A DNA stretch of 64,000 nt from Leptotrichia sp. oral taxon 498 (GCF_002240055.1 NZ_CP016753.1:682001-746000), one strand, 5' to 3'; positions 8,302 to 19,077 are shown, numbered from the stretch's first letter. Notes: generated by a model from the sequence alone, not told the origin. Program-made: numbers and translations.

Positions 8302-9120
8302 CTATAGTCCTTCCAATTCATCGTCAGCTTCTTCTGCAATTCCGGCTCCACCGCCATCATTTCCACCACTTGGCAAAGCAATAGAAGCGTGATATTTAGG
8401 ATTTAATTGAATGTACAAGATTGCAAGGCATAATCCCAAAATACCTAAACCAACTAAGTTAAATTCTGTAAATGCCGCTATTACAAATCCTAAGAAGAAG
8501 AATGGCATTAAAGCTTTTGCTTCCATCATATTTATAACCATCGCATACCCAACAACTACGATAAATCCTCCTGCAATTTGCAATCCTCTGGTAATTACTT
8601 CAGGAATTGCATGTAATGCTCCTTCTACAGCACTTGTTCCCGCAATCAGACCAACTAGAAGTGCTGGTATCGCAACTCTTAACGCTTGTAAAGCCAATCC
8701 TGCAAGGTGACACATCTCAATCCCTTTAAAATTAGCTTGTTCTGCAAAATCATCCGCTTTATGTTGAAAGAATACTGTTATTGTTCTAACGAAAATTGTA
8801 AGAACTTGTCCTGCTGCTGCAATCGGTACTGCAACTGCGATTCCTTCTCCAATTGACTGTTTACCTACTATTACTAATATCGCTGAAATTACACTTGCTA
8901 GTGCCGCATCTGGTGCCATTGCCGCTCCGACATTCATCCATCCAAGTGCTATCATTTCAAGTGAACCACCTAAAATGATTCCTGTTTTTAGATCTCCCAG
9001 TACAAGACCGACCAAAGTACACGCCACTAATGGACGGTGAGTCTGTCTTTCGTCAAGTACGCTTCCCATTCCTGTTATTGCTGCTACCAATACCAGTAAA
9101 ATTAACTGAACAACATTCAT
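8302..9120 (-). CDS. PTS mannose/fructose/sorbose-family IIC component
   Basis: A 272-residue polytopic protein, the IIC permease of a mannose-family PTS. It starts MNVVQLILLVLVAAITGMGSVLDERQTHRP in outline, and DERQTHRPLVACTLVGLVLGDL near residues 23-44 is the conserved IIC signature. GGSLEMIALGWMNVGAAMAPD near 51-71 is also typical. An unusual acidic, glycine-rich tail (PSGGNDGGGAGIAEEADDE) follows the last helix. It is in the IIA-IIB-IIC-IID operon, separated from IIB by a 97-bp gap with a stem-loop that may adjust expression of the membrane subunits. Confidence 0.93.
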   Translation of the reverse strand: MNVVQLILLVLVAAITGMGSVLDERQTHRPLVACTLVGLVLGDLKTGIILGGSLEMIALGWMNVGAAMAPDAALASVISAILVIVGKQSIGEGIAVAVPIAAAGQVLTIFVRTITVFFQHKADDFAEQANFKGIEMCHLAGLALQALRVAIPALLVGLIAGTSAVEGALHAIPEVITRGLQIAGGFIVVVGYAMVINMMEAKALMPFFFLGFVIAAFTEFNLVGLGILGLCLAILYIQLNPKYHASIALPSGGNDGGGAGIAEEADDELEGL

Positions 9121-9183
9121 TTTTTAGCCCTCCTACAATTTTGAGTTTTTATACTTTACAATGATTTTTAATTTTACTAAATA

Positions 9184-9209
9184 AATCAGGAAATTTTATA
9201 TTTCCTGAT
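9184..9209 (-). terminator. Stem-loop between IIB and IIC genes (attenuator or mRNA processing site)
   Basis: ATCAGGAAAT (9184-9193) and ATTTCCTGAT (9200-9209) form a perfect 10-bp inverted repeat with a 6-base loop. On the minus strand it is followed by TTATTTAG, a poor T-tract, so partial termination or transcript stabilisation between IIB and IIC is plausible. Confidence 0.5.
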
Positions 9210-9217
9210 ATTTTTTA

Positions 9218-9709
9218 CTAGTCAAATGAAATAGAATCCAATTTAGAATTAATATCTTCTTTTGCAGAAGTTACTAATTGTCTCATATCAAGTTCTACTC
9301 CCATAGATCTTAATTTATTGAATGCTTCCAAGTCATCTTTATTAATCGCAACTGCTTTTGAAATTAATTTATCTCCTTCTTTAAAAGTCATTCCTCCAAC
9401 ATTGACTGTTTTAATGTCAACTCCACCTTCGATTAATCTAACAACATCAGCTGGACAAGTAACAAGCAGCATTACTTTTGTTTTAGCATATTTAGGGTTT
9501 TTATAAACTGCGATTGCTTTTTCAACAGGTATTACAAATGATTTTACTCCTTCAGGTGCCACTTGTAATAAAAGTGATTTTCTAATTTTATCTTCTGCCA
9601 CATCGTCATTTACCGCAAAAATTGCTTCAGGTTTAGTTGCTTTTACCCATGAAGTCGCAACTTGTCCGTGTATTAATCTTGAGTCTATTCTTGTTAAAAC
9701 TAATTCCAT
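9218..9709 (-). CDS. PTS mannose/fructose/sorbose-family IIB component
   Basis: A 163-residue cytoplasmic phosphotransfer subunit. It begins MELVLTRIDSRLIHGQVATSW, and His-14 in RLIHGQV is the residue phosphorylated by IIA. AVNDDVAEDKIRKSLLLQVAPEG in the first third and GGMTFKEGDKLI near 104 are conserved in the family. Length fits free-standing IIB proteins; IIA is encoded separately upstream. A 281-bp gap between the IIA and IIB genes is unusually long for this operon and may hold a second promoter. Confidence 0.94.
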   Translation of the reverse strand: MELVLTRIDSRLIHGQVATSWVKATKPEAIFAVNDDVAEDKIRKSLLLQVAPEGVKSFVIPVEKAIAVYKNPKYAKTKVMLLVTCPADVVRLIEGGVDIKTVNVGGMTFKEGDKLISKAVAINKDDLEAFNKLRSMGVELDMRQLVTSAKEDINSKLDSISFD

Positions 9710-9872
9710 AATTCTATTTCCCGCTACCGAAAACTCTGTAATTATTTTTTTTATTTTAATTTAGTTTGCAGTAACGCTCCCTTCTTTTTTATTTTTTATA
9801 TTTTTTTACTTAATTTTTAAAATTTTGTTTTTTCGAGTGTATAAAAATTTTTGTATAAATAGAACAGCAAAG

Positions 9873-9886
9873 TAGTAAATTTACTA
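9873..9886. promoter_or_regulatory. 14-bp perfect palindrome in the IIA-IIB gap
   Basis: TAGTAAATTTACTA reads the same on both strands. It lies in the 281-bp gap between the IIA and IIB genes and could be an operator. AT-rich sequence makes chance palindromes common, and no repressor gene is nearby, so confidence is low. I see nothing else definite in this gap. Confidence 0.25.
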
Positions 9887-9990
9887 AATTCATCTATTAG
9901 TTTACACAAAATTATGGACACTCTCTATTTTCAGCCAAAAAATTTTCACATTTATTTTATATTTCAAATTTACAAATGTTTAGTAAACTT

Positions 9991-10434
9991 TTATAAATCC
10001 AATTCATCCAAATTTTCATCTTCATCGCTTGAACTGTCAACAAATAATTCACTGAAAATCTTAATTCCGTTAATTCCAGAATTTTTTGCAATTTGAACTA
10101 ATTCTGCAACATCGTCTGTTTCTTCTCTAGCATCTAATACTTCTAGTAACATAGGCACATTGACCCCTGTTATTACATCAGTATTTTTTGTTTCAGCAAC
10201 TACACGGCATGCTGCATTATATGGACTTCCACCAAATAAATCCACCAAAAATAATGTTCCTTCACTGTTATATTTTGCAATAATGTCCTGATATTTTTTT
10301 ATCAAATCTTCAGGTCCTTCTCCAGGCACAAAAGTGACAAAATTCAGCTGTTCACTTTCTCCTAAAACCATTTTTGTAAGATTAACAGTTTCCTGCGACA
10401 TTTTTCCATGAGTTGCTACAATTAAATTAATCAT
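9991..10434 (-). CDS. PTS mannose/fructose/sorbose-family IIA component
   Basis: A 147-residue cytoplasmic IIA subunit that passes phosphate from HPr to IIB. MINLIVATHGKMSQETVNL has the phosphorylated His at position 9 (ATHGKMS). LFLVDLFGGSPYNAA, about 70 residues in, is a conserved family motif. The tail SSSDEDENLDELDL is acidic and extends past the usual domain. The frame opens at 10455, but I choose the ATG at 10434 because AAAGGAGAG lies five bases upstream and the protein then starts like other IIA proteins. A promoter with TTGCAA and TATAAT lies about 55 bp upstream. Confidence 0.92.
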   Translation of the reverse strand: MINLIVATHGKMSQETVNLTKMVLGESEQLNFVTFVPGEGPEDLIKKYQDIIAKYNSEGTLFLVDLFGGSPYNAACRVVAETKNTDVITGVNVPMLLEVLDAREETDDVAELVQIAKNSGINGIKIFSELFVDSSSDEDENLDELDL

Positions 10435-10486
10435 AAAAACTCTCCTTTCATCCAAATAAAATTTCTTAAAAGAACTTGTTAATAAA

Positions 10487-10514
10487 ATTATACCTCATTT
10501 TTTTTATATTGCAA
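10487..10514 (-). promoter_or_regulatory. Putative sigma-70 promoter of the PTS operon
   Basis: On the minus strand TTGCAA (10514-10509) and TATAAT (10492-10487) are separated by 16 bp, about 55 bp upstream of the IIA start. Confidence 0.55.
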
Positions 10515-10534
10515 ATTTTTAGTAAAAAAAATTT

Positions 10535-10987
10535 TTATTTTAAAATTTTTTGTTCAAATCTTTTTCCGCCATAGTACATCACATATTTTTTATCTTGCAA
10601 TGCGCCTGGATTTACAAAAATTATTCCATTTTTTTCTTCCAAAAATTCCTTGTGAGTATGTCCAAATATGCAGATATCCACATTTTCATAACGAGCTTTT
10701 TTTTCAAGTTCTTTAAGAGTTGTTTTTACATTGAAAAGATGTCCGTGAGTAAGTAAAACTTTTTTTCCAAATAAATCAAAAATTTTTGTTTCTCTCGTGT
10801 CGAAGTCATCGTAATCAGTATTTCCTTTTACAATTGCAAAAGGAATTTCCCTAAATACAAGTGACATATCAAATGCATCGGTGCTGTGATCTCCAGCAAA
10901 TATGACAACTTCTGGTTCTTCCAGCTCCATCACTTGTTGAAAATAATCGAGTCTTTGGTGGCTGTCAGAGCAAATTAATGCTTTCAT
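10535..10987 (-). CDS. YfcE/MJ0936-family metallophosphoesterase
   Basis: A 150-residue calcineurin-like phosphodiesterase. All metal-binding motifs are present in order: DSH (residues 8-10), GDHS (about 32-35), GNTDYDD (about 56-62), THGH (about 80-83) and GHTHKE (about 109-114). They coordinate two divalent metals. Proteins of this family hydrolyse phosphodiesters in vitro; the cellular substrate is not known. It stands alone between the PTS and Usp-like genes, with GAAAGGAGAAAC in front of the ATG. Confidence 0.88.
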   Translation of the reverse strand: MKALICSDSHQRLDYFQQVMELEEPEVVIFAGDHSTDAFDMSLVFREIPFAIVKGNTDYDDFDTRETKIFDLFGKKVLLTHGHLFNVKTTLKELEKKARYENVDICIFGHTHKEFLEEKNGIIFVNPGALQDKKYVMYYGGKRFEQKILK

Positions 10988-11207
10988 AATTTTGTTTCTC
11001 CTTTCTTTTTCAATTAAAATATTAATTTTTTGTTAAATAAAAAGAAATAACTATTCTAGATAAGAAAAATTGTTTATATCATGTTTTGTGTGTCATAATT
11101 ATAATTAATCAAAATTTTAATTTAGTTAGTTTTTTATTATTCTTTTCTGTTTTTATGTTATTTTTTATAAAATTTTCTTTTATTTAAAATTTTTTATCAA
11201 AAATTCA

Positions 11208-11265
11208 TAAAAAAAAACTATATCCAAAATAAACATCTTTTTATTTAATCTTTTGGATATAGTTT
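11208..11265 (-). terminator. Strong intrinsic terminator after the Usp-like gene
   Basis: AAACTATATCCAAAA (11215-11229) and TTTTGGATATAGTTT (11251-11265) form a perfect 15-bp stem. On the minus strand it is followed by a run of T. It ends transcription of the gene at 11272-12036. The rest of the 284-bp gap (10988-11271) shows nothing definite. Confidence 0.8.
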
Positions 11266-11271
11266 AAAGTA

Positions 11272-12036
11272 TTATACTATAAATATTGGTTTTTTTACAT
11301 TTTCAAGAAGTCTGATTCCCAATTTTCCTGTAATTTTTTCCACCATAATAGTGTATCTTAAGTCCCCCATCAAAATGAAATCATGATTTTTAGTTTCCTG
11401 TAAAAGCGTTTTAAAAGTTTCGCCTTTTTTATAAATCAAATTATAATTTTCACCGAATCTTTGAGCAAGTCCATCTTCTTCCTTTTCAATTTCGCTATTT
11501 ACCCTAAGAACATTTATTTTTTGTTCCCCAAACATGTATAAAAATGTGAATAACGTCTTATTCGCATTATAAGCGCCATCATCCAGTAAAAGTATATTTT
11601 CCATCTCAAATTCTTCCACATTTGGTAAAATAATCAAAGGCTTATAGTTACTTCTCAAAAGTTCTTTTAAAACTGGACTAACTTTTTCATTTTTTACCAA
11701 AACAAGTGCATCGTATTTTTTTAATTCTTCCAGCGCAACTTCATCAGTTTCCCCTTCTTTTGCATAAACTTTTTCAAAAGAGCTGTCCATCTGTTTTTTT
11801 ATTTTTTGAAAAGTTTTTTCTTCCTGGTCCTTGTATTCCTTAACAAAATAATTCATTCCCACATTTACACCAATTCCTTCGACTGCTACAGGAAAAATTT
11901 CATATTTTAAAACATCTTTTACATAAATTACATCCATTTGCACATCATACTTTTCTTTAAATTTTTTTCCAAATTGTGTCAATGCCTTAATTTCATTTTC
12001 TGCTGTAATTAAAAATAAAATTTTTTTAGATAACAT
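11272..12036 (-). CDS. Universal stress protein-like protein (tandem HUP-type domains)
   Basis: A 254-residue soluble protein, best read as two Usp-like alpha/beta halves. The first starts KKILFLITAENEIKALTQFGKKF with VDVIYVKDVL-like spacing (actual QMDVIYVKDVL). The second begins near MENILLLDDGAYNANKTLFTFLY and ends LLENVKKPIFIV, resembling the Usp C-terminal strand (VLxxxxxPVLVV). No clear ATP-binding GxxGxxxxS motif is visible, so nucleotide binding is doubtful. The frame opens at a GTG (12045), but the ATG at 12036 has GGGAAGTG six bases upstream. It lies just after gyrA in the same direction. The family call is moderate and the function is unknown. Confidence 0.6.
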   Translation of the reverse strand: MLSKKILFLITAENEIKALTQFGKKFKEKYDVQMDVIYVKDVLKYEIFPVAVEGIGVNVGMNYFVKEYKDQEEKTFQKIKKQMDSSFEKVYAKEGETDEVALEELKKYDALVLVKNEKVSPVLKELLRSNYKPLIILPNVEEFEMENILLLDDGAYNANKTLFTFLYMFGEQKINVLRVNSEIEKEEDGLAQRFGENYNLIYKKGETFKTLLQETKNHDFILMGDLRYTIMVEKITGKLGIRLLENVKKPIFIV

Positions 12037-12062
12037 TTCAATCACTTCCCAATATCAATTTT

Positions 12063-14621
12063 TTATTTTTTTTCTAATTCAGATGTTTCTGTTATTTTTA
12101 CTGTTGAAACTATCTTTTCACTATTTCTTACTTTCATTATTTTAACTCCTTGTGAAGAACGTCCAAATGTAGAAATACTGTCAACTTTTGTTCTAATAAG
12201 CGTACCTTCAGAAGTTATAAGCATTATTTCGTCATCACTGCCGACTATTTTAACATCTATTATAAGTCCTGTCTTTTCATTTAATTTAGCATTTATAATA
12301 CCTTTTCCGCCTCTGGAAGTCAGTCTGTATTCTGATAATTTAGTCCGTTTTCCATAACCTTCTTCAGTAATTGTCAAAATTTTAATTTCATCATCATCTA
12401 TTTCTGAATTAATAATCGCCGCTCCCACAATTTTATCTTTATCCCTGAGAGTTATTCCTTTTACACCAGCAGCTCCAGTTCCCATGCTTCTTACATCTTT
12501 TTCAGAAAATCTTATTGCAATACCATTTCTAGTTGCCGAAAAAATTTCATCTTCTCCACTTCCACTTGTAAGTCCTACAAACATAACTTCATCTTCGTCA
12601 TTTAATCTAATTGCCCGTTTTCCAGCTTTCATAATGTTGCTAAATAATGTCAATTCAGATTTTTTAACAACTCCATTTCGTGTTACAAAGAATAAGTTTT
12701 TATCCTTTTCAAATTCACGAACTTTTATTATTGTGCTCACTTTTTCGTCACTATCCAGATTTATAATATTTCCTATAAGTTTTCCACGAGCCTGTTTTCC
12801 CGTTTCAGGAATTTCATACACTTTTATACTGAACACTTTTCCTTTTGTTGTAAAAATAAGAAATGTGTCAAGATTTTTGGCGATATACATATCTTTTATC
12901 ACATCGTCTTCCACAGTATTTGTGGCACTTACTCCAACGCCACCTCTTTTTTGTGAACGATATGTGTCGATTGCTATTCTCTTTACATAACCTTTTTCAG
13001 TAAGTGTCACAACCACTTCTTCATCTTTGATTAAATCTTCAATACTGATTTCAGCTCTCGCATCTCTTATTTCTGTTCTTCTCTTGTCACCAAAATCTTC
13101 TTTTAACTTAAGAGCTTCTTCCCTAATTATTTCAAATACTTTACTGTCATCTTCCAAAATTGCTGTTAATTCTGCAATCAGCTTCATAAGTTCATCATAT
13201 TCTTCGTTAATTTTATCTCTTTCAAGCCCAGTTAGCCTTTGTAGTCTCATATCAAGAATTGATTTAGCCTGTACTTCTGAAAATGAAAAGGCATTTATCA
13301 AATCTATTTTTGCAATATTGGCATCTTTTGCAGCCCTAATAATTCTTATTACTTCTTCAATATGGTCCAGTGCAATTTTAAAGCCTTCCAAGATATGAGC
13401 CCTATTTTTAGCTTTATTTAGCTCAAATTTAACTCTTCTTGTAATTACTTCAAATCTATGCTCCAAATATTTTTCCAAAATTTGTTTCAAATTTAAAATT
13501 TTTGGTGCATTGTCAACCAATGCCAGCATTATCACACCAAAAGTATTTTGCAGATCAGTAAATTTGTAAAGACTGTTCAGTACAAGCTCACTTTCTTCGC
13601 CTTTTTTAAGCTCAATTACGATTCTTATTCCGTCTCTGTCAGTTTCATCACGTAAATCCGAAATTCCTGATATTTTTTTCTGTTTTACTAAATCCGCAAT
13701 TCTTTCGATAAGTCTTGCTTTATTCACCTGATACGGCAATTCTGTCACAATTATTGACTGTCTTCCAGTTTTTGATGTTTCCACATCCACACGTCCTGCC
13801 ACTCGAAGTTTTCCACGCCCAGTTCTGTACGCATCATAAATTCCCTGTTTTCCATTAATTATTCCACCTGTTGGAAAATCTGGACCCTTTATGTACCCGA
13901 TTAATTCATCAATCGAAATTTCTGGATTGTCAATCAATGCAACAATTCCATCAACGACTTCCCCTAGATTATGTGGAGGAATATTTGTAGCCATTCCTAC
14001 CGCTATTCCATTTGCCCCATTTAAAAGTAGATTTGGCAATTTTGCAGGAAGCACAACTGGTTCATCCAAACTTTCATCAAAGTTTTTTCTGTAATCAATC
14101 GTGTCTTTATTTATGTCAGCTAGCAATTCCTCCGTAATTTTGTCCATTCTAGCTTCAGTATATCTCATGGCCGCTGCTTCATCGCCGTCAATTGAACCAA
14201 AGTTTCCATGCCCTTCAATTAATTCATATCTCATGTTAAAATCCTGAGCCATTCTTACCATAGCCCCATAAACTGAGGAATCTCCGTGCGGATGGTATTT
14301 CCCAAGCACATCTCCGACAATTCTTGCAGATTTCCTAAATGGTGTCTTATGGGTCATCCCCATTTCATTCATTGCAAAAAGTATTCTTCTGTGAACAGGT
14401 TTTAGCCCATCTCTTACATCAGGCAAAGCACGGCTCACAATGACACTCATCGAATAATCAAGATATGCAGACCTTATTTCTTCTTCGATATAGACATTTT
14501 GCTCATTTGATAAGTCCGTCGTTTTAGAAATTCTTTCTAAAGTTACTTCTTTCTCATTGTTTTCTTTATTTTTTTCTACTTCATCTTTTTTTTCTTTGTC
14601 ATCTCTGAAATCATCAGACAT
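12063..14621 (-). CDS. gyrA: DNA gyrase subunit A
   Basis: An 852-residue breakage-reunion subunit of gyrase, which introduces negative supercoils. An acidic/lysine-rich N-terminal extension of about 40 residues precedes the domain start at [20 protein letters not shown]. The catalytic tyrosine is Tyr-154 in [11 protein letters not shown]. The quinolone region [15 protein letters not shown] has Ser-115 and Gly-119 at the positions of E. coli Ser83 and Asp87. The C-terminal beta-pinwheel contains the GyrA-box-like QKRGGVG (about residues 556-562), which marks it as gyrase rather than ParC. It is 45 bp downstream of gyrB and probably co-transcribed. Confidence 0.97.
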   Translation of the reverse strand: MSDDFRDDKEKKDEVEKNKENNEKEVTLERISKTTDLSNEQNVYIEEEIRSAYLDYSMSVIVSRALPDVRDGLKPVHRRILFAMNEMGMTHKTPFRKSARIVGDVLGKYHPHGDSSVYGAMVRMAQDFNMRYELIEGHGNFGSIDGDEAAAMRYTEARMDKITEELLADINKDTIDYRKNFDESLDEPVVLPAKLPNLLLNGANGIAVGMATNIPPHNLGEVVDGIVALIDNPEISIDELIGYIKGPDFPTGGIINGKQGIYDAYRTGRGKLRVAGRVDVETSKTGRQSIIVTELPYQVNKARLIERIADLVKQKKISGISDLRDETDRDGIRIVIELKKGEESELVLNSLYKFTDLQNTFGVIMLALVDNAPKILNLKQILEKYLEHRFEVITRRVKFELNKAKNRAHILEGFKIALDHIEEVIRIIRAAKDANIAKIDLINAFSFSEVQAKSILDMRLQRLTGLERDKINEEYDELMKLIAELTAILEDDSKVFEIIREEALKLKEDFGDKRRTEIRDARAEISIEDLIKDEEVVVTLTEKGYVKRIAIDTYRSQKRGGVGVSATNTVEDDVIKDMYIAKNLDTFLIFTTKGKVFSIKVYEIPETGKQARGKLIGNIINLDSDEKVSTIIKVREFEKDKNLFFVTRNGVVKKSELTLFSNIMKAGKRAIRLNDEDEVMFVGLTSGSGEDEIFSATRNGIAIRFSEKDVRSMGTGAAGVKGITLRDKDKIVGAAIINSEIDDDEIKILTITEEGYGKRTKLSEYRLTSRGGKGIINAKLNEKTGLIIDVKIVGSDDEIMLITSEGTLIRTKVDSISTFGRSSQGVKIMKVRNSEKIVSTVKITETSELEKK

Positions 14622-14666
14622 TTATTTACCTCATTTCTTTTTCTTTTTCAAAATTTTCTTGCAGTT

Positions 14667-16649
14667 TTAAATATCCAAATTCTTGACATAACTTGCATTT
14701 TCTTCAATAAATTTACGTCTTGGCTCAACTTTATCACCCATTAAAATATTAAACATTTTATCAGCATACGAAGCATCTTCCATTGAAACTTTCAAAAGTG
14801 TTCTTACTTCTGGATCCAATGTAGTTTCCCATAATTGCTCAGGATTCATTTCTCCTAGCCCTTTATATCGCTGAATTGTATATTTTTTATTTTCACTCTC
14901 CAGTACTTTTGTAACTTTTTTTAGCTGTTCGTCTGAATATGCGTATCTGATTGCTTTTCCAGCCTGAATTTTGTATAAAGGAGGCTGCGCTATGTAAATA
15001 TATCCTTCATTTATCAATTCTCTTAAATGTCTGTAAAAGAATGTCAGCATCAATGTTCTTATGTGAGCCCCATCGACATCGGCATCCGTCATTATTACAA
15101 TTTTATGGTATCTCAATTTTTCAAGGTTCATATCATCGCCAAATCCAGCTCCAAATGCAGTTATCATATCACGTATTTCTGCATTTTCAAGCGTACGGTG
15201 CACACTTGCCTTTTCCACATTCAATATTTTTCCACGAAGCGGCAGGATTGCCTGAAATCTTCTATCTCTTCCCTGTTTTGCCGAACCTCCCGCTGAGTTT
15301 CCTTCGACTATGAATATTTCTGATTCAGCAGGATCTTTTGAAGAGCAGTCAGCTAGTTTTCCAGGAAGTGAACCCACTTCCAGATTACTTTTTCTTAGTA
15401 CAAGTTCTCTTGCCTTTTTAGCCGCTTCTCTTGCTTTTTTTGACATTGTCATTTTTTCTATTATTTTTTCAGCCGCTTTCGGATGGTCTTCCAAATAGAA
15501 TTTTAAATTGCTTCCAACAATATTTGAAACAATTCCAGTAACTTCACTATTTCCGAGCTTAGTCTTTGTCTGCCCCTCAAATTGCGGTTCGGGAATTTTT
15601 ACGCTTATTATGCATACAAGTCCTTCTCTCACATCCGTTCCTTGAAATGTACCACTTTTTTCCTTTATCAAATTCATCTGTTTTGCTATATCGTTAATTG
15701 TTCTAGTAAGCGCCGTTCTAAATCCACTGACATGAGTTCCACCCTCATGGGTATTTATATTATTTACAAATGAATAGACGATTTCTCTTTGAGCAGTTGT
15801 GTAATTCATCGCAATTTCCACTTCAACTATTTTTGCCCCAACTTTTTTCATATAAATATTTCCATTTTCGTCCACAGCTTCCACTTCTCTGGCAGGCTGA
15901 GTTTCAAACGAATCCGCCATATAAATAACATCATTTACAATTTTTTCATCGTCCATTATTTCATTCAAAAAATCTTTTATTCCTCCCTCAAAATGAAATT
16001 CCTCCTCTTTTATATCATCTTTTTTTCTCTCGTCAATTAATTTTATTTTAAGCCCCTTATTTAAATACGACAACTCTTTTAATCTTGATTCCAAAACAGA
16101 ATAGTCATAAACTGTCGTCTCAAAAATTTCATCATCCGCCTTAAATCTAATAACTGTTCCATGAGCGTCAAGCGGAGCATCTCCAATCTTTTCTGGAGCA
16201 GAAGTCGGCACGCCTCTTTCAAACTTTTGTCTTACAATCTGTCCATCTCTTGTCACAGTTGCCTCCACCCATTCAGATAGAGCATTTACGACTGAAATTC
16301 CCACTCCGTGCAGTCCTCCTGACACTTTGTAGTTGTCATTGTCAAATTTCCCTCCAGCGTGAAGCACAGTCATAACCACTTCAAGCGTTGATTTTCCTGT
16401 TTTATGCATTGCAACTGGAATTCCACGTCCATTATCTGTTACTTCAACAACATTTCCCTCAAGTATTCTTACTGTAATTTTGTCACAAACTCCCGCAAGT
16501 GCTTCATCAACACTATTATCGACGATTTCCCACACCAAGTGATGCAGCCCTTTTGATGATGTTGAACCTATATACATTCCAGGTCTTTTCCTTACAGCTT
16601 CCAGTCCTTCCAATACCGTGATACTTTCAGCTCCATAATTATTAGCCAT
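14667..16649 (-). CDS. gyrB: DNA gyrase subunit B
   Basis: A 660-residue ATPase subunit of gyrase. The GHKL ATP site includes [13 protein letters not shown] (41-53), TDNGRGIPV (71-79) and [15 protein letters not shown] (111-125). The TOPRIM metal site includes [14 protein letters not shown] (447-460) and [13 protein letters not shown]. The C-terminus ends with the gyrase [18 protein letters not shown] box. The motif usually written EGDSAGG has Asn at residue 451 (codon AAC at 15299-15297), the position of E. coli Asp426. The rest of the active site is intact. An upstream 220-bp AT-rich gap carries a TATAAT on the minus strand. Confidence 0.97.
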   Translation of the reverse strand: MANNYGAESITVLEGLEAVRKRPGMYIGSTSSKGLHHLVWEIVDNSVDEALAGVCDKITVRILEGNVVEVTDNGRGIPVAMHKTGKSTLEVVMTVLHAGGKFDNDNYKVSGGLHGVGISVVNALSEWVEATVTRDGQIVRQKFERGVPTSAPEKIGDAPLDAHGTVIRFKADDEIFETTVYDYSVLESRLKELSYLNKGLKIKLIDERKKDDIKEEEFHFEGGIKDFLNEIMDDEKIVNDVIYMADSFETQPAREVEAVDENGNIYMKKVGAKIVEVEIAMNYTTAQREIVYSFVNNINTHEGGTHVSGFRTALTRTINDIAKQMNLIKEKSGTFQGTDVREGLVCIISVKIPEPQFEGQTKTKLGNSEVTGIVSNIVGSNLKFYLEDHPKAAEKIIEKMTMSKKAREAAKKARELVLRKSNLEVGSLPGKLADCSSKDPAESEIFIVEGNSAGGSAKQGRDRRFQAILPLRGKILNVEKASVHRTLENAEIRDMITAFGAGFGDDMNLEKLRYHKIVIMTDADVDGAHIRTLMLTFFYRHLRELINEGYIYIAQPPLYKIQAGKAIRYAYSDEQLKKVTKVLESENKKYTIQRYKGLGEMNPEQLWETTLDPEVRTLLKVSMEDASYADKMFNILMGDKVEPRRKFIEENASYVKNLDI

Positions 16650-16743
16650 TTTTTATAATTCCTCTCTTTATCTTCTCTTATATTCTTATAAATAAATTTT
16701 TTAATTAAATTTTTTTATACAAATTTTAAAATTACTTATATAT

Positions 16744-16749
16744 ATTATA
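16744..16749 (-). promoter_or_regulatory. Putative -10 element upstream of gyrB
   Basis: TATAAT on the minus strand, about 95 bp before the gyrB start, in the only sizeable gap upstream of the gyrase genes. No good -35 was seen, so this is a weak call. Confidence 0.35.
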
Positions 16750-16869
16750 CTACATTTTTGTTTTAATTTCCTTAGTGTACTTTTCCCAAACTTTTCTATT
16801 TGCAAAATCTACATTTCATTTTGAACTAAATTTTTAAATTACTTTTAAAATTTTATTTCTCTCTATTTT

Positions 16870-18240
16870 TCATTTTCCCACGCAAAAATTTCCAAATACA
16901 TGGTCTAAAATATCTTCAGATGAAATTTCTCCAGTAATTTCTGAAAGGCTATCAAGCGCTTCTTTCAAATCAACTGAAATCAAATCCATAGGAAGCCCAG
17001 CATCTATTGTCTCAAAAATATTTTTTATTGCCTCTTTCGTCTTTTCAAGCGCCGTTTTATGTCTTATATTTGTAATTACAAGTTTTTCCGAAGAATCTTC
17101 AACTTTTTCAGAAATAATATAAGAATAAATCTTTTCTTCCATATCTTCAATTCCAATATTATCCTTTGCCGAAATTTCCACAACATTTTCCAAATCAAAT
17201 TCTTTTAAATCAATTTTTTTTGCCAAATCAATTTTATTTAACAAAACTATCGCCTTTTTACCATTTTCTTTAATTTTTTCAATCACTTCTCTGTCTTCTT
17301 TTTCCAATTCTTTTGAAGCATCTAGCACAAGTAAAACTAAATCCGCTTTTTCTATAAACTCTTTTGATTTTGTAACCCCAATATTTTCCACAATGTCGTC
17401 AGTCTGTCTAATTCCAGCTGTATCCACAAGCACCAAAGGAATTCCTTTTATGTTTATAACTTCTTCAATTACATCTCTTGTCGTCCCTGCCACATGCGTC
17501 ACAATCGCTCTCTCTTCCCTCAAAAGTGAATTTAGCAAAGTCGATTTTCCCACATTTGGTTTTCCAACAATGACTGTCTTTATCCCCTCTTTTATTTTTT
17601 TCCCTTTATCATACGACTCAATAAGTCTATTCGCTTCTTCATACACATTTTCAAGATTATCTCGTAAATCTTTTGGAAGCGGATCATCAATCCCTTCTTC
17701 AGGATAGTCAAGCACCACATTCACATGTGCTGTAATATCCAAAAGTGCCTTTTTAAAACTATTTACTTTATCCCGCAAATCTCCTCTTAGCTGATCCAGT
17801 GATAAAGACACGCTTTTTTCAGTTTTTCCATGAATGATGTCCATTACCGCTTCAGCCTGAGATAAGTCAATTCTCCCGTTCATAAAAGCTCTTTTGGTAA
17901 ATTCCCCTTTTTCTGCGTGTCTTGCTCCATTTTTCAAAACTAGCTCCAATATTTTTTGCGAAACAACCACTCCTCCATGACAATTTATTTCCACAATATC
18001 TTCACAGGTGTAAGTTTTTGGCGCTTTTAATCTTGCTACCATCACTTCGTCAATCATTTTTTTCCCATCTTTGATAAACCCATAATTTAATTTAGAAAAA
18101 CCCAAATCACTGTTTGGGTTTTGTCTTTTAAATATTTTTTCTAAAATTTCAAATGATTTATCGCCAGATATTCTTATTATTGCAATTCCTCCTTCACCTT
18201 TTGGTGTTGAAATTGCAGCTATTGTGTCATCCCATAACAT
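16870..18240 (-). CDS. mnmE: tRNA-modifying GTPase MnmE
   Basis: A 456-residue GTPase that works with MnmG to install 5-(carboxymethyl)aminomethyl groups on wobble uridine-34 of several tRNAs. The N-terminal folate-binding domain starts [22 protein letters not shown] (5-26). The G domain has [15 protein letters not shown] near 225, [10 protein letters not shown] and NKIDLAKK. The C-terminus is FCVGK, the family's terminal Cys-x-GK motif with its functional cysteine. Length is normal. It lies in the usual order after jag in the rpmH-rnpA-yidD-yidC-jag series; its partner mnmG is across oriC at 27703. Confidence 0.97.
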   Translation of the reverse strand: MLWDDTIAAISTPKGEGGIAIIRISGDKSFEILEKIFKRQNPNSDLGFSKLNYGFIKDGKKMIDEVMVARLKAPKTYTCEDIVEINCHGGVVVSQKILELVLKNGARHAEKGEFTKRAFMNGRIDLSQAEAVMDIIHGKTEKSVSLSLDQLRGDLRDKVNSFKKALLDITAHVNVVLDYPEEGIDDPLPKDLRDNLENVYEEANRLIESYDKGKKIKEGIKTVIVGKPNVGKSTLLNSLLREERAIVTHVAGTTRDVIEEVINIKGIPLVLVDTAGIRQTDDIVENIGVTKSKEFIEKADLVLLVLDASKELEKEDREVIEKIKENGKKAIVLLNKIDLAKKIDLKEFDLENVVEISAKDNIGIEDMEEKIYSYIISEKVEDSSEKLVITNIRHKTALEKTKEAIKNIFETIDAGLPMDLISVDLKEALDSLSEITGEISSEDILDHVFGNFCVGK

Positions 18241-18280
18241 TTTTCTACCTCTTTTTAAATCATTTTTTTAAATCATTTAT

Positions 18281-19077
18281 TTATTTTATTTTGTTATCAA
18301 ATTTTTTTATAACTAAATATCTTTTTGGCTCTTCTCCAAAGCTTTCTGTTTTAAGTCCGTGCATAAATGAAACTTCTTCGTGAATTATTTTTCGTTCTCT
18401 TGCCGACATTGGATTCAATTTTATGGCATTTCCTGTTGAAAGCACTATTTTCCCTTTTTTTCTAGCAAGTTCCCTAAGTGAAATTTCTCTCTTTTCCTTG
18501 TAATTATTTGAATCTACCACAATTTTTATATTTTTAAATTTTCTTAATACGCTTATCAGATATTCAAAATTATTTAGTGTGTTCCCTTTTTCTCCGATGA
18601 TGTATCTCATATCTTTTCCATCCAGTAAAACTAAATATTTATCACTATTTTCCTTCTTTATAGCAATAATTTTTATATCTAGCTTTGTATTAACTATGAA
18701 CTCTTTAAAAAAACCTCTAATTTTATCAACGGTCGCATCTGCTGTACTTTTTTTGATTTCATTTTTAAAATTGTTTTTTTTACTTGAATTTGGTTTTGAA
18801 ATTATCTTCTTTTCTTCTACATCTTTTGAATTATTTTCTATATTTTCTTTTACTTGTTTTTTTTCTTTTTAGAAAATTTATTTTCTAGATTTTCTAACTC
18901 AGATTTTTTTATAATTTCAACTTCATATTCCCCTTTTATGTTGACAAACAATATTTTTTTTGGATATTTTAATATCTTTACACGATAAGTTTCATCTTCT
19001 TGTAAAGTTAGAGAACGCTCTATCATCTCTTTAAGTTCTTCTTCATTTTGTGACTTTAGTATTATTTTCTCCATCAT
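18281..19077 (-). pseudogene. jag: Jag/KhpB RNA-binding protein, split by a homopolymer frameshift
   Basis: Two overlapping frames together make one Jag (SpoIIIJ-associated) protein. The first (18850-19077) has the Jag_N domain, KIILKSQNEEELKEMIERSL, and stops right after KKKKNK. The second frame carries on at once with KQVKENIENN, then a linker, a KH domain with the GxxG-type loop GEKGNTLN, and an R3H domain (ARERKIIHEEV). The switch is at an A8 run (plus-strand T8 18857-18864): one extra A, or a -1 slip, joins them into about 265 residues. The zero-frame codons AAA AAC there form the slippery heptamer A-AAA-AAC. ATG 19077 follows AGGGAG. The gene overlaps yidC, as is common. It may be an undercalled base, programmed frameshifting, or a true break. 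Confidence 0.75.

Noticed and set aside
12484-13398. Long plus-strand open frames opposite gyrA
   Set aside because: They are antisense shadows of a strongly conserved gene, with biased hydrophobic or serine-rich translations.
14263-14283. GyrA Gly-119 in place of E. coli Asp87, a resistance-like change
   Set aside because: As I recall, Ser-Gly at these two positions is the native state in Fusobacterium, so it is probably ancestral here.
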